Below are positions 1 through 7,810 of a stretch of DNA of 64,000 nucleotides, piece after piece; the first letter of the stretch is position 1; every line of letters starts with the position of its first letter. The notes beneath the pieces are model-generated. The model ran no database searches and was not told where the DNA came from. It was given only the letters and a program-made list of their open reading frames with translations. Origin of the DNA: Evansella alkalicola (GTDB lineage Bacteria > Bacillota > Bacilli > Bacillales > Salisediminibacteriaceae); NCBI RefSeq assembly GCF_019042735.1, contig NZ_JAHQCR010000087.1, forward strand, positions 8,436-72,435, written 5' to 3'. The translations under genes were made by a program, and so were the position numbers.

Positions 1-139
1 TGATAAATGTAACTACAAGTATCCCGAGTAGCACCATATAATTCGAACTGTTAAAAACCATCAAAAATAAATATAAACTTCCAATTAAAAATAATCCTGC
101 GACTACAGAAGCAACATTACTCCTATCTTTTTTGTTCAT
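1..139 (-). CDS. Partial small membrane protein, runs off the left edge
   Basis: An open frame begins with ATG at 139 and stays open to the window edge, giving 46 codons. A GAGG ribosome site lies 8 bases before the ATG. The product starts MNKKDRSN and then has two hydrophobic stretches (about residues 9-29 and 35-46), so it is probably a small integral membrane protein. The family is not recognised. It lies just downstream of the NERD gene on the same strand. Confidence 0.6.
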   Translation of the reverse strand, partial: MNKKDRSNVASVVAGLFLIGSLYLFLMVFNSSNYMVLLGILVVTFI

Positions 140-188
140 TCACTTATCCTCGCTTCCATTTTTTCTATGGTGTAAATTATGTATACCT

Positions 189-983
189 CTACTTCTTTTG
201 ATGCTCAAAACAATAAACATTTCCACCAAACTTTTTATCATTTGCCACACAGAACTCTTTCACTTTTTCAGAAACGACCTTACCGCACTTACCACACTTT
301 GCTGTTGATTCAGCAGGTGGTTTACTGTTGATTTTTTCTGTGTGAAGAGTTCGTATTTTAGGGTCTGTAATGTTCGCACTCTTATATGTTTCATAGATTA
401 GCTTAACAGCCTCATCATCAATTGGTTGTTGCTGTTCGGCTTTTAAACGTAGTATCTTTCGATCAATAAACTCTGATAACTCCGTATCATAAACTACCAA
501 TTGATTAGACCCTATTTTTCTTAAATCTGGATCTATGTTAAAACGACAACGCATAGTAAAAGAGATCATAGATATGTATGGTGTCTTAGGCGTATCCTCT
601 AATAATTGTTCCAACGCTTTTTGATGACCATAATTTTGATATAAAGGATTATACATTTTATATCTATTGTTCACATACCAATGGCGACTATCTTTAGTCC
701 CCTTGATATCCCCTTGATAATTCTTCGTTTCAATTACAAAAATAGCATAAGGGCTAATAACAACATGATCTACTTGAGAGTATCCTGTTTTTGATTTGGG
801 GTTCTCGATAAGAAGGTCACTCAAATATAAACAATCCTTCGGAAGCTGGTCCAGTTGAATATCTATTTTATATTCCCCTAGCTCACCCTTACGAATAGAT
901 TTGGCATTATTTTTCTGTGTCGTTGATGATTTCTGAGTCTTCTTTGTTGTTGTTTTCTTTGTGTTCTTCTGCTCTACTTTCAC
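189..983 (-). CDS. NERD-domain protein with C-terminal zinc-binding motif
   Basis: The 264-aa product has a basic Lys/Thr/Gln-rich N-terminus (1-33). A nuclease-related NERD domain follows (about 34-150), with GELGEYKI, then a region reading QVDHVVISPYAIFVIETKNY; the D and the E-T-K correspond to the restriction-enzyme-like core of this family. The last 40 residues hold CGKCGK plus later C and C-x2-H residues, a probable zinc-binding tail. NERD proteins are predicted nucleases or DNA-processing factors, often found near defence genes. The start is GTG at 983 with only a weak ribosome site, so the N-terminus is uncertain. A terminator separates it from the upstream GHKL gene, so it is probably its own transcription unit. 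Confidence 0.75.
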   Translation of the reverse strand: MKVEQKNTKKTTTKKTQKSSTTQKNNAKSIRKGELGEYKIDIQLDQLPKDCLYLSDLLIENPKSKTGYSQVDHVVISPYAIFVIETKNYQGDIKGTKDSRHWYVNNRYKMYNPLYQNYGHQKALEQLLEDTPKTPYISMISFTMRCRFNIDPDLRKIGSNQLVVYDTELSEFIDRKILRLKAEQQQPIDDEAVKLIYETYKSANITDPKIRTLHTEKINSKPPAESTAKCGKCGKVVSEKVKEFCVANDKKFGGNVYCFEHQKK

Positions 984-1168
984 AAATAGCTGCTTTATTT
1001 TGTTAAAAATTGTACTTCAACTCCTGCCTTTATTTTCTATTACCATATCTAGTATAATAGTACCATTAAAACTAATGGATGAAAGTCCCATTTTTATTAT
1101 ATAGAATCCTAGTAAGCAACAAGAATCATCATACATTTGAAAGCCATTCATCTACAGTTTTTCTCTCA

Positions 1169-1202
1169 CAGTTCAAAAACCCCCTATAAATAGGAGGTTA
1201 GT
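1169..1202 (-). terminator. Intrinsic terminator after the GHKL gene
   Basis: On the minus strand AACCTCCTA pairs with TAGGGGGTT around a 4-base loop and is followed by a short T run. It begins a few bases after the stop of the GHKL ATPase gene. Confidence 0.65.
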
Positions 1203-1205
1203 TTG

Positions 1206-3536
1206 TTACACAATATTCTCTTCCTCAAGTTGTAGTGTGGATAGGCTTTTCAGCATTGGTATAAACACAGGTGCAATTTGTTTTGTAGTATCATCCACTT
1301 GTTTAGTGATGTCAACAGGTTCTTTCCCTTCCTCATCATCTTCTCTTTCTTCTTTATAATGCGCTTGGATAATGGATAGACCAATTAGGGACATGCCAAA
1401 TTTAAATTGAGCCTTTACTAATTCTGATTTGTCTTTTTCGCTATTTTCTATTTCAGAAAGGAGAGATTTGTTTTTCACATTGACATAGAAATCGTATTTC
1501 CCTTCACTCGCTTCCATAATGCGTAAGACAGAGTTTTCATTCATACCATGTCGTTCCCACTCTCCCTCTTCCACGTCATAAACATTCGGTGGCTCTAGCA
1601 CCGATTTCTTCTTCTTAGTAGGAGTCCTCATTTTGACTGGCTGACTAACTAATACTTGGAACTGCTCAACAAAAGGATTTTTCTGCACAATATCAGTTAC
1701 TTCAACCTGATAATTATACGTTTGCCCCACTCTACAATTTGACGGTAAAGTGATATATAATGCTGCAATGCCATCTAATAGTGTTATTGAATAGTTAGGA
1801 ACTTTCACGCCATTAAGTGTTAGTTTAATTCTTCCAGGATTTAATTCCCGTCCAAAGTAATTATTCTCCACATCCGTTTTAAATAAGATTCTCGCTCTCC
1901 TATTTTTCGGTACTTCTTTTATATACTGACCTTTCCCAGTTACCCCATTCTTTAAATCAAAGAAGGTTGGGAACTGCTTCCCCCTATAGTTACTTTTATT
2001 CCGATGAGGTCCTTTGTTTCTTTTTCGAATATCTTCATCAGATTCAATCGAGGTACCTGACAGTAATAACCGCTTTAATGAATCAGATTGATGGATAAGC
2101 TTATTTAAAACATCGGACATCGGCTTTGAATTACCAATTTTATTTTTAATGGCATCTTCTCGCCGTTTTTCATTTAACTCTTTTAATAGTTTATTGTTTT
2201 TGAAATCTTCTTCCAGTGTCTTCTCAATTTGCTTCTTTAATTCCACATTCCTTAATGAATCCCTATTGTTCATAAATAAATCCTCACGAGAACGAAGATC
2301 AAGGTCAGAACAATCTAGCACTGCTAAAACTGAGTCTGAGATATATCCCAAACCAACTGCTTTTCGTTTATAAATAGACTTAGAAATACTTCCATGGGTT
2401 TGGCCATTTATAACAAAAATTACTCCTTCATTTATACGATAGTTGGAACCTTTCCCTTCTTTAAATACATACAAGGAATAGTTTATTTTCTTATTTTGGA
2501 CCACAATATGACTCTGATACGGAAAACCCTCTTCTAAATTATTATTCCTGTCCTCTTCTAACCGTACATTTAACCCAGTTAATGTTGTCTCTAATGTATG
2601 CCCTTTATAATCACGTGTTTCAATTATACGAATTGGTAATGCCACACTTGGAAGTAATACAGATAATCTATAATAAAGGTCAAAAGTTGCAATTGTACGT
2701 AACCCACTGAGTTTGTATTCATACAATTTAATAAATGTACCCCATTCAAATGGACGATTATTCGGCAAGATTGGTAAATTGTCTGCTTCGAAACTTAGTA
2801 TTTTATTATTTGGAGCTAAATATTGATAAGATGAACTTTTTGCTCCCACTTCTGGTGCGCCTCTTCTTACAATTGTTACGCCCCAATAGGAAGAAGAATC
2901 ATCCTGTTCCCCATTTATCCGATTATATTTTTCTGGAATCGAAGGACAGCGCTTTGAAATGATGACTTGAAAGTTCTGATCTCCGCAAAACTGAAGTACT
3001 CCAGTTCCTCCCATATTGAATTTCCCTTGAACGAATGGAATACGCAATTTATTATTTTTGCTAATAGAAAGAATCGTATCAGGCAATCGATTAGGGGTTT
3101 GACCTTCCCCACTATCTACGATGAAATAGTTTGGCTTTTTCTTTTTTCCGGAAGCATAGAGTTGTATATTTTGAGATAGGCTGGTTCTATCGGTCTTTGA
3201 TATGTTTAGTAGCTTTCCTTGTGGGACTGAGAAAAACATATCCATAGCCTCACGCATACTTTTTGGCGCTTTTGGGCTCTCTGGATTAATATTTTTTTCA
3301 TAGCTTTTTCTTATAAGTACAGCATCTACGCTGTTAATAAGTTTCTCCACTAAGGCAGCATCAGCAGAACTTTGTTGTGCCCCAATCACGGAAAAATTGT
3401 TCTCATTCCCCCCAAACGGTTGCCAACAGCTTTTGTCATGAAGGTACCCATAGTCCTTCAATATTGTTAAAACCTCTGACTCACTCTCTGCCTTCGCTAA
3501 TTTAATAGCAAATCTCTTGACGCTTTCATTATCCAT
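1206..3536 (-). CDS. Large GHKL-type (HATPase_c) ATPase, possible defence protein
   Basis: The 776-aa protein carries the ordered motifs of a GHKL nucleotide-binding fold near its N-terminus. These are an N-box EKLINSVDA (E64, N68, D71), a G1 box DSGEG (141-145) and a G2 box GKFNMGGTG (171-179). The remaining ~590 residues match no family I recognise; they include a basic central part and a charged C-terminus. The fold is shared by MutL, GyrB, Hsp90, MORC proteins and some single-gene phage-defence proteins. Nothing here indicates a histidine kinase: no H-box, receiver or membrane segment is visible. The ATG at 3536 has a strong GGGGGGAGG ribosome site. It sits between the NERD gene and the McrBC-like block, all on the minus strand, which suggests a defence role; this is inference. 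Confidence 0.75.
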   Translation of the reverse strand: MDNESVKRFAIKLAKAESESEVLTILKDYGYLHDKSCWQPFGGNENNFSVIGAQQSSADAALVEKLINSVDAVLIRKSYEKNINPESPKAPKSMREAMDMFFSVPQGKLLNISKTDRTSLSQNIQLYASGKKKKPNYFIVDSGEGQTPNRLPDTILSISKNNKLRIPFVQGKFNMGGTGVLQFCGDQNFQVIISKRCPSIPEKYNRINGEQDDSSSYWGVTIVRRGAPEVGAKSSSYQYLAPNNKILSFEADNLPILPNNRPFEWGTFIKLYEYKLSGLRTIATFDLYYRLSVLLPSVALPIRIIETRDYKGHTLETTLTGLNVRLEEDRNNNLEEGFPYQSHIVVQNKKINYSLYVFKEGKGSNYRINEGVIFVINGQTHGSISKSIYKRKAVGLGYISDSVLAVLDCSDLDLRSREDLFMNNRDSLRNVELKKQIEKTLEEDFKNNKLLKELNEKRREDAIKNKIGNSKPMSDVLNKLIHQSDSLKRLLLSGTSIESDEDIRKRNKGPHRNKSNYRGKQFPTFFDLKNGVTGKGQYIKEVPKNRRARILFKTDVENNYFGRELNPGRIKLTLNGVKVPNYSITLLDGIAALYITLPSNCRVGQTYNYQVEVTDIVQKNPFVEQFQVLVSQPVKMRTPTKKKKSVLEPPNVYDVEEGEWERHGMNENSVLRIMEASEGKYDFYVNVKNKSLLSEIENSEKDKSELVKAQFKFGMSLIGLSIIQAHYKEEREDDEEGKEPVDITKQVDDTTKQIAPVFIPMLKSLSTLQLEEENIV

Positions 3537-3650
3537 ATTTATGTAACCTCCCCCCTATCAAAATATGAGAGAGGCTGTTGTCCAATTACTAATTTGTGGT
3601 ACTAGGAAAAGGGACTAGCTTTTCAAAATAAAAGGACCTATATGCATGGG

Positions 3651-3721
3651 AGTTCGGGGACCATGTCCCGCACAATCTCGTGAATGTTCACATAAAAGTC
3701 GGGGACCAGGTCCCTGAACTT
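3651..3721 (+). repeat. Palindromic element copy 1 (degenerate left arm)
   Basis: About 70-bp nested palindrome of the family described in the findings. Here the left arm is altered (GGGGACCATGTCCC) and the centre reads GTGAATGTTCAC, so this is a diverged copy. It lies upstream of the GHKL gene, in front of the small membrane protein gene. Confidence 0.9.
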
Positions 3722-3836
3722 ATCTATCATTAACAAAGTATTCACTATATTTTTAAAGGAGTTAGAATGCAGTTGGAGAATATTGTAGATATATATGATA
3801 TGTATGTCGTAATTTGCTAGGAATGGGGGTTGAGAG

Positions 3837-4058
3837 ATGGATAATGCTATGGATTTAATGGTTATTATTGCACCAATTATCGCACCATTTGCGACTGCAA
3901 TAATTATAACCATGGTCGCCCTACAGCATAAGCGTAAGGTTCTGGAATTGAAGAATGACACAAATATTGATGTAATTGAATTAAGTAAGAAAATTGATCA
4001 ATTGACAACAAAAGTTGATGAACTGACCAATGAACTGCAAAGAGAGAAGAAGATGTAG
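3837..4058 (+). CDS. Small membrane protein with cytoplasmic coiled coil
   Basis: The 73-aa product has one long hydrophobic helix (about 7-29, LMVIIAPIIAPFATAIIITM). A polar tail follows with heptad-like spacing (ELSKKIDQLTTKVDELTNEL), typical of a short coiled coil. A GGGGGTTGAGAG ribosome site precedes the ATG. Many Bacillus and phage genomes encode similar short anchor proteins, but I cannot name a family. It is convergent with the gene at 4236 and the two share a bidirectional terminator. Whether it belongs to the defence block is unknown. Confidence 0.6.
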   Translation: MDNAMDLMVIIAPIIAPFATAIIITMVALQHKRKVLELKNDTNIDVIELSKKIDQLTTKVDELTNELQREKKM

Positions 4059-4162
4059 TTTGGAGCTGGACGTGAGAATGTGGGAGTTCGGCTTGCTGCA
4101 TACTACGCGTATATGAAATAGGAATAATTTAGGTTATATTATTAATGAAATGGAATAGTATG

Positions 4163-4202
4163 AAAAAAGATTGCCTAGTTAGAAAGGCAATCGTTTTTTT
4201 TT
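4163..4202. terminator. Bidirectional intrinsic terminator
   Basis: GATTGCCT pairs with AGGCAATC, flanked by six A on one side and a T run of nine on the other. It separates the convergent genes ending at 4058 (+) and 4236 (-). Confidence 0.85.
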
Positions 4203-4235
4203 AGAAAAATTGTCATGTAATCGATGAAATTCATT

Positions 4236-4907
4236 CTATTCGTTTTCTGTTATCCAAGCGAAATAAAGATTTTTCCTATTTATTTGAACCGGACCAACTA
4301 TTCTATTTTTTTCTAGCGATAAATTAAATAGATTTACGAACGCAGCGTAGTCATAATACCATTGACTCGTCTTACTGAAAGAATGGACGAGCATAAGTGC
4401 ATGGTCCGCCCCTACCTTTTCAGCCTCAATAATTGCCGAAGCTGTACGATGTAGCAATTGGTAACGTTTATCCATCACAGAAGCTTTATCTAATTCGAGG
4501 ACGTCTAATAAATAATCTAATCTTATTTTTTGACCATCACTAGGCTCTGTCCCAAGCCATTTATTCACAGGTTCACCAAAGGGCTCTGACGCCTTCCCTT
4601 CAACCATGATTGTGACGAGTTCTTCATTACTTTTGGCTAATACATAGAGGTCATTTTGAGACGAAGCCCCTCGACCTTTGAGGGAAACCTTGTATTCTGG
4701 GAAACCATATAAAAATTCCAACTGGTTGAAAATCTGAGGTTGACTGCCTTTGAATAGTGCCTTAACACTTTTAGGGAAGCCATCTGCTCCCTCCCATGTT
4801 TCAGCTAGTTCCTTTGCTGAATACCCAGTTTTCCACTGTTTTTCCCTGTCTGCCAGTAAACATCTCCAAGATTCCGTACCCTCCGTTGGAACAAAGTATT
4901 TCCCCAT
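4236..4907 (-). CDS. PD-(D/E)xK-like protein of the McrBC-type block
   Basis: The 223-aa protein is not a recognised named family. It shows a possible restriction-enzyme-like core: an aspartate in SSQNDLYVL (D86), then a hydrophobic strand ending in VEGKA (E103-x-K105), which fits a D...ExK arrangement. The start is set by GGAGGG seven bases before ATG 4907; an earlier ATG at 4925 overlaps that ribosome site and is unlikely. It follows the 396-aa gene by 47 bases on the same strand, so the two are probably co-transcribed, possibly with mcrBC-like genes further upstream. A nuclease role is inference from the motif only. Confidence 0.6.
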   Translation of the reverse strand: MGKYFVPTEGTESWRCLLADREKQWKTGYSAKELAETWEGADGFPKSVKALFKGSQPQIFNQLEFLYGFPEYKVSLKGRGASSQNDLYVLAKSNEELVTIMVEGKASEPFGEPVNKWLGTEPSDGQKIRLDYLLDVLELDKASVMDKRYQLLHRTASAIIEAEKVGADHALMLVHSFSKTSQWYYDYAAFVNLFNLSLEKNRIVGPVQINRKNLYFAWITENE

Positions 4908-4954
4908 TACAGATCCCTCCATCATTTTTTTACTAGCCTTTTATTAAATGTTTC

Positions 4955-6145
4955 TTAGCTACCTTCTACCCATTTTTTCGTGAATCCCCAGTCTCTCACT
5001 GTTCCATCGTTGTGTAGGATGTTTAAGTAAACACCATCTCCTTTACCTACCTGCCAAATCGCTTGTGCTGTGTTTTCTTTATCTGATATCCCACTTGTTT
5101 TTATGTAGTTAAAGAAAGTACTCTTTCCCGGTCCATAACTCTGACTTACGTATGCTACAAGATAAATGTCAATGCAACTCGCACCTAAGTTACCTGGTTG
5201 TTCTTGAAGAATATGATTTCTAATGATTTGAACTCGCTCCCTAGAATTTGATTGAAGGAGTTGGTCTTTTATCTTGTCAATCTTGTACGCATAGTAACTT
5301 CGTTTTTCCCATTGTTTTAATTGAGTGACGTCACCATTTACTTCTACTAATTTATCTAACATATTTTTTATATTACAAACGGTAGGAATGACGTTCGAAT
5401 GAATACTTCTACCCCTTATTTTTTCCGGCAACTGAAAAACTACAGTATCTTCATCAATTTCATCTTCTATATCTGTTTCACCAACCATATCTAATTTATC
5501 TATATCACCTGATTCATTGTCTGGTGGTGTCCCTGGTAATTGATTGTAAAAAATTGATCCATAACTACTCTTCAAGAATCTACCGAATGCGAATAGCGCC
5601 CTATCTAATTTGCGTAATTTTTGATGAGTTTTTAACGTTGAAGTTTCTGTTTTGAACAAATCATTAATATAAGGTACATATTCTTCTAAGTAGATGTTCA
5701 TTATCTGATTGCGTGAATATGGGAGTTCTTTCTGTTGTTGGTGCTTGATGTACATGTATGCGCGATACACATGCTGGTCAAAGATGGGGTACTTGAGAGG
5801 ATCTATGATGTGAAGTAAAAATATCTTCCAGATTCCATCACTGAGGTCTGGGAATGTGGTATTTAGTTCTTCCATCGTGAAGCCTCGTACTTTATACGCA
5901 TTGATAGTTTTGAATTTGTCTTCAATACTACTAACATAGGCTTTCTTTGCTTCACTAAAAGGGGTGCCGTTTTTCCAAAGGAATAGCTTCGTGATGTCAC
6001 CCTCGTCATACTTAACCTTTTGAATGGCCGCTTCGTAAAATGCAGTATCATACTCGTGCTTCGTATTATATTGATAGAATTGCGCCCACTCATTGATGAA
6101 CTCTTCTAATCTATCAATCTTAGTAATGGTAAGTGTTGGAAACAT
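4955..6145 (-). CDS. Unrecognised 396-aa protein downstream of McrBC-like genes
   Basis: I do not recognise this family with confidence. The start is ATG 6145, preceded by GGAGGACGCGAC; the frame is open further upstream without a ribosome site. The N-terminal half is helical and contains FLLHIIDPLKYPIFDQHVY, which resembles the region around the conserved Asp in helix-hairpin-helix base-excision glycosylases; that likeness is weak. A very acidic linker follows (about 220-245, DIEDEIDEDT), then a C-terminal domain ending near NILHNDGTVRDWGFTKKWV. Its position right after a McrB/McrC pair, and its 47-base spacing to a PD-(D/E)xK-like gene, make an accessory role in restriction plausible. Confidence 0.6.
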   Translation of the reverse strand: MFPTLTITKIDRLEEFINEWAQFYQYNTKHEYDTAFYEAAIQKVKYDEGDITKLFLWKNGTPFSEAKKAYVSSIEDKFKTINAYKVRGFTMEELNTTFPDLSDGIWKIFLLHIIDPLKYPIFDQHVYRAYMYIKHQQQKELPYSRNQIMNIYLEEYVPYINDLFKTETSTLKTHQKLRKLDRALFAFGRFLKSSYGSIFYNQLPGTPPDNESGDIDKLDMVGETDIEDEIDEDTVVFQLPEKIRGRSIHSNVIPTVCNIKNMLDKLVEVNGDVTQLKQWEKRSYYAYKIDKIKDQLLQSNSRERVQIIRNHILQEQPGNLGASCIDIYLVAYVSQSYGPGKSTFFNYIKTSGISDKENTAQAIWQVGKGDGVYLNILHNDGTVRDWGFTKKWVEGS

Positions 6146-6235
6146 GTCGCGTCCTCCAGTCGAAATTGGTTTACATAGCAATCGATCTTAGAAAAATGAC
6201 AACATCGCGAATATAACAATGTAAGCACCGTAAAA

Positions 6236-6331
6236 AGTTCAGGGACCTGGTCCCGCACAATTTCGTGAACGTTCACATAATTTTCGGGGACCTGGTCCCT
6301 AAATTTAAATTCGGGGACCAGGTCCCTGAAT
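6236..6331 (+). repeat. Palindromic element copy 2, with an extra right arm
   Basis: A full ~70-bp copy (6236-6304) is followed by a second right arm (TCGGGGACC...GGTCCCTGAA, 6310-6330), so the unit looks like a partial tandem duplication. It starts one base after the stop codon of the McrC-like gene. Confidence 0.92.
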
Positions 6332-7810
6332 TTATCGCTCCATCCAGCTCCTGAACTCATCCATAGTGCTTCCTGGTTTAAACAGAAACGCCCCCATTCC
6401 ATACTTCTCTTGATACTCCTTCGAATAGAAGTCTTTTTCCTCACTATAAGTAGCTTGCCTCGGCGTTAAAATATACACACCTGTTACGACCCGCTCACCA
6501 GTTTCCCTTTGAATAATGCCATCACGATACTTATGCATCTCCGCGAGTGCATTCGGAATATTGGAATCTACACGATACTTCGGATCAAATATCACCATCT
6601 CGTCCTTGTACTCAATCGTAATATCAGGAATCATTCGTTGCGTATAAGTATAGAAAGGCTTCGAGTTGTTTTGAATGAGACGTTGGAAAGTAAGATAGCC
6701 CTCCCCCTTCAACTTCATTCTACTCTCCTTATTTTTTCCTAAAGACAAGAAGAAACGCTCTTCTTCCTTTACAAATAACCCCTGATAGTTTTCGATTAAA
6801 TCCAGCTCCCTCAACACCTTCACCACTTGAAGATACGCCCAGATCTCATAAATATCATACGTATCCTTAAGTCCTAAGGATTGATCCATGTCGAATGAAA
6901 CGTTTTGGAACTCATAAAGTGACTGAAACCACTTGAACCACTCTTTATAATATGGGTGCTTTCGAAAGGCTTGGGACGTCCTGATCGTTCCATTAAAAGG
7001 ACTAACGTTTTTCAAGAACGATCTCGTTAACCAGAAGGATATCCAATCGAGATATTCCTGCGCCTCCGATTCCATTTCTTCAAGGTCAGATCCACGGTAT
7101 TGAAGCAATAGCTGCCTTAACTGTAGAAGCTGTGTAAGGACAACCTGGTTTTCATACGTTTGGTAGGTCTCTTCAGCCTTATTCGTCTGGATATGATTAG
7201 GCATACTATTTTGCGTCCACCCATAGCGCTGACCATATCGTTCAATCCAGCTGGCAGTACGCTGCGTCACTGTCTTCACTTGCTCTTTTTTCAACAACCT
7301 ATCTTCCCTTTTTAAAACTCGAATGGGGTTGTTTTCAATTAGTTTAAAGATCTTTCGAAGCCTCAGCATATTGTTCTTTATATATTGCCATTGAAGGTAG
7401 GACGGTTTATTCGTTCGACCACTCGCCGTAACATCCCGCTCTAGCCCCTCCGCTTGAAAACAAATCATGCCCTCTTCTAATATATCTGCAAGCATCTGCT
7501 CATAATCCTGAAGCAGCATCTTCCTATTATCAGGATAAATAAATTGGGAGATTTCCTTCGTTTCGTTACTGATAAGTGTGAACCTCACTGTGCCACATTG
7601 AAAGGGTGTTTCTATCGTACCAGTCCAATCGTCACCTACCTTAACCATTGGCAGGGGGATCCCTTGCATGTGAAGCTGAAAGGGATCCTGAGTTTTACAA
7701 CGCCACTTATAGGACGTTGCTTCTTGAAGAACCGCTTCCTCTAGGGACGTCCACGTTTGATCGGAACTATCCCAGATTTCCAAATTAACGCCAGAACTGG
7801 GTAGCACCAT
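6332..7810 (-). CDS. McrC-like nuclease subunit (DUF2357 family)
   Basis: The 492-aa protein follows an McrB-like AAA+ gene with a 26-base overlap, the usual McrB-McrC arrangement. The N-terminal and central parts fit DUF2357. The C-terminal ~100 residues hold a PD-(D/E)xK nuclease core: IPDITIEYKDEMVIFDPKYR, where the first D and the later D-x-K are the predicted metal ligands and catalytic lysine (about residues 395-415). McrC-type proteins supply the cleavage activity and stimulate GTP hydrolysis by McrB in modification-dependent restriction. It ends exactly at a palindromic element. The ribosome site (GGAAT) before ATG 7810 is weak, consistent with translational coupling. Confidence 0.85.
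   Translation of the reverse strand: MVLPSSGVNLEIWDSSDQTWTSLEEAVLQEATSYKWRCKTQDPFQLHMQGIPLPMVKVGDDWTGTIETPFQCGTVRFTLISNETKEISQFIYPDNRKMLLQDYEQMLADILEEGMICFQAEGLERDVTASGRTNKPSYLQWQYIKNNMLRLRKIFKLIENNPIRVLKREDRLLKKEQVKTVTQRTASWIERYGQRYGWTQNSMPNHIQTNKAEETYQTYENQVVLTQLLQLRQLLLQYRGSDLEEMESEAQEYLDWISFWLTRSFLKNVSPFNGTIRTSQAFRKHPYYKEWFKWFQSLYEFQNVSFDMDQSLGLKDTYDIYEIWAYLQVVKVLRELDLIENYQGLFVKEEERFFLSLGKNKESRMKLKGEGYLTFQRLIQNNSKPFYTYTQRMIPDITIEYKDEMVIFDPKYRVDSNIPNALAEMHKYRDGIIQRETGERVVTGVYILTPRQATYSEEKDFYSKEYQEKYGMGAFLFKPGSTMDEFRSWMER

Noticed and set aside
2149..3179. Small plus-strand frames inside the GHKL gene
   Set aside because: They are antisense shadows without initiation signals or recognisable domains.
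6106..6444. Frames through palindromic elements (here and at 3638-3961, 16276-16512, 26613-26819)
   Set aside because: They encode the recurring FRDLVPE or DQVPEL peptide of the repeat and overlap real genes out of frame.
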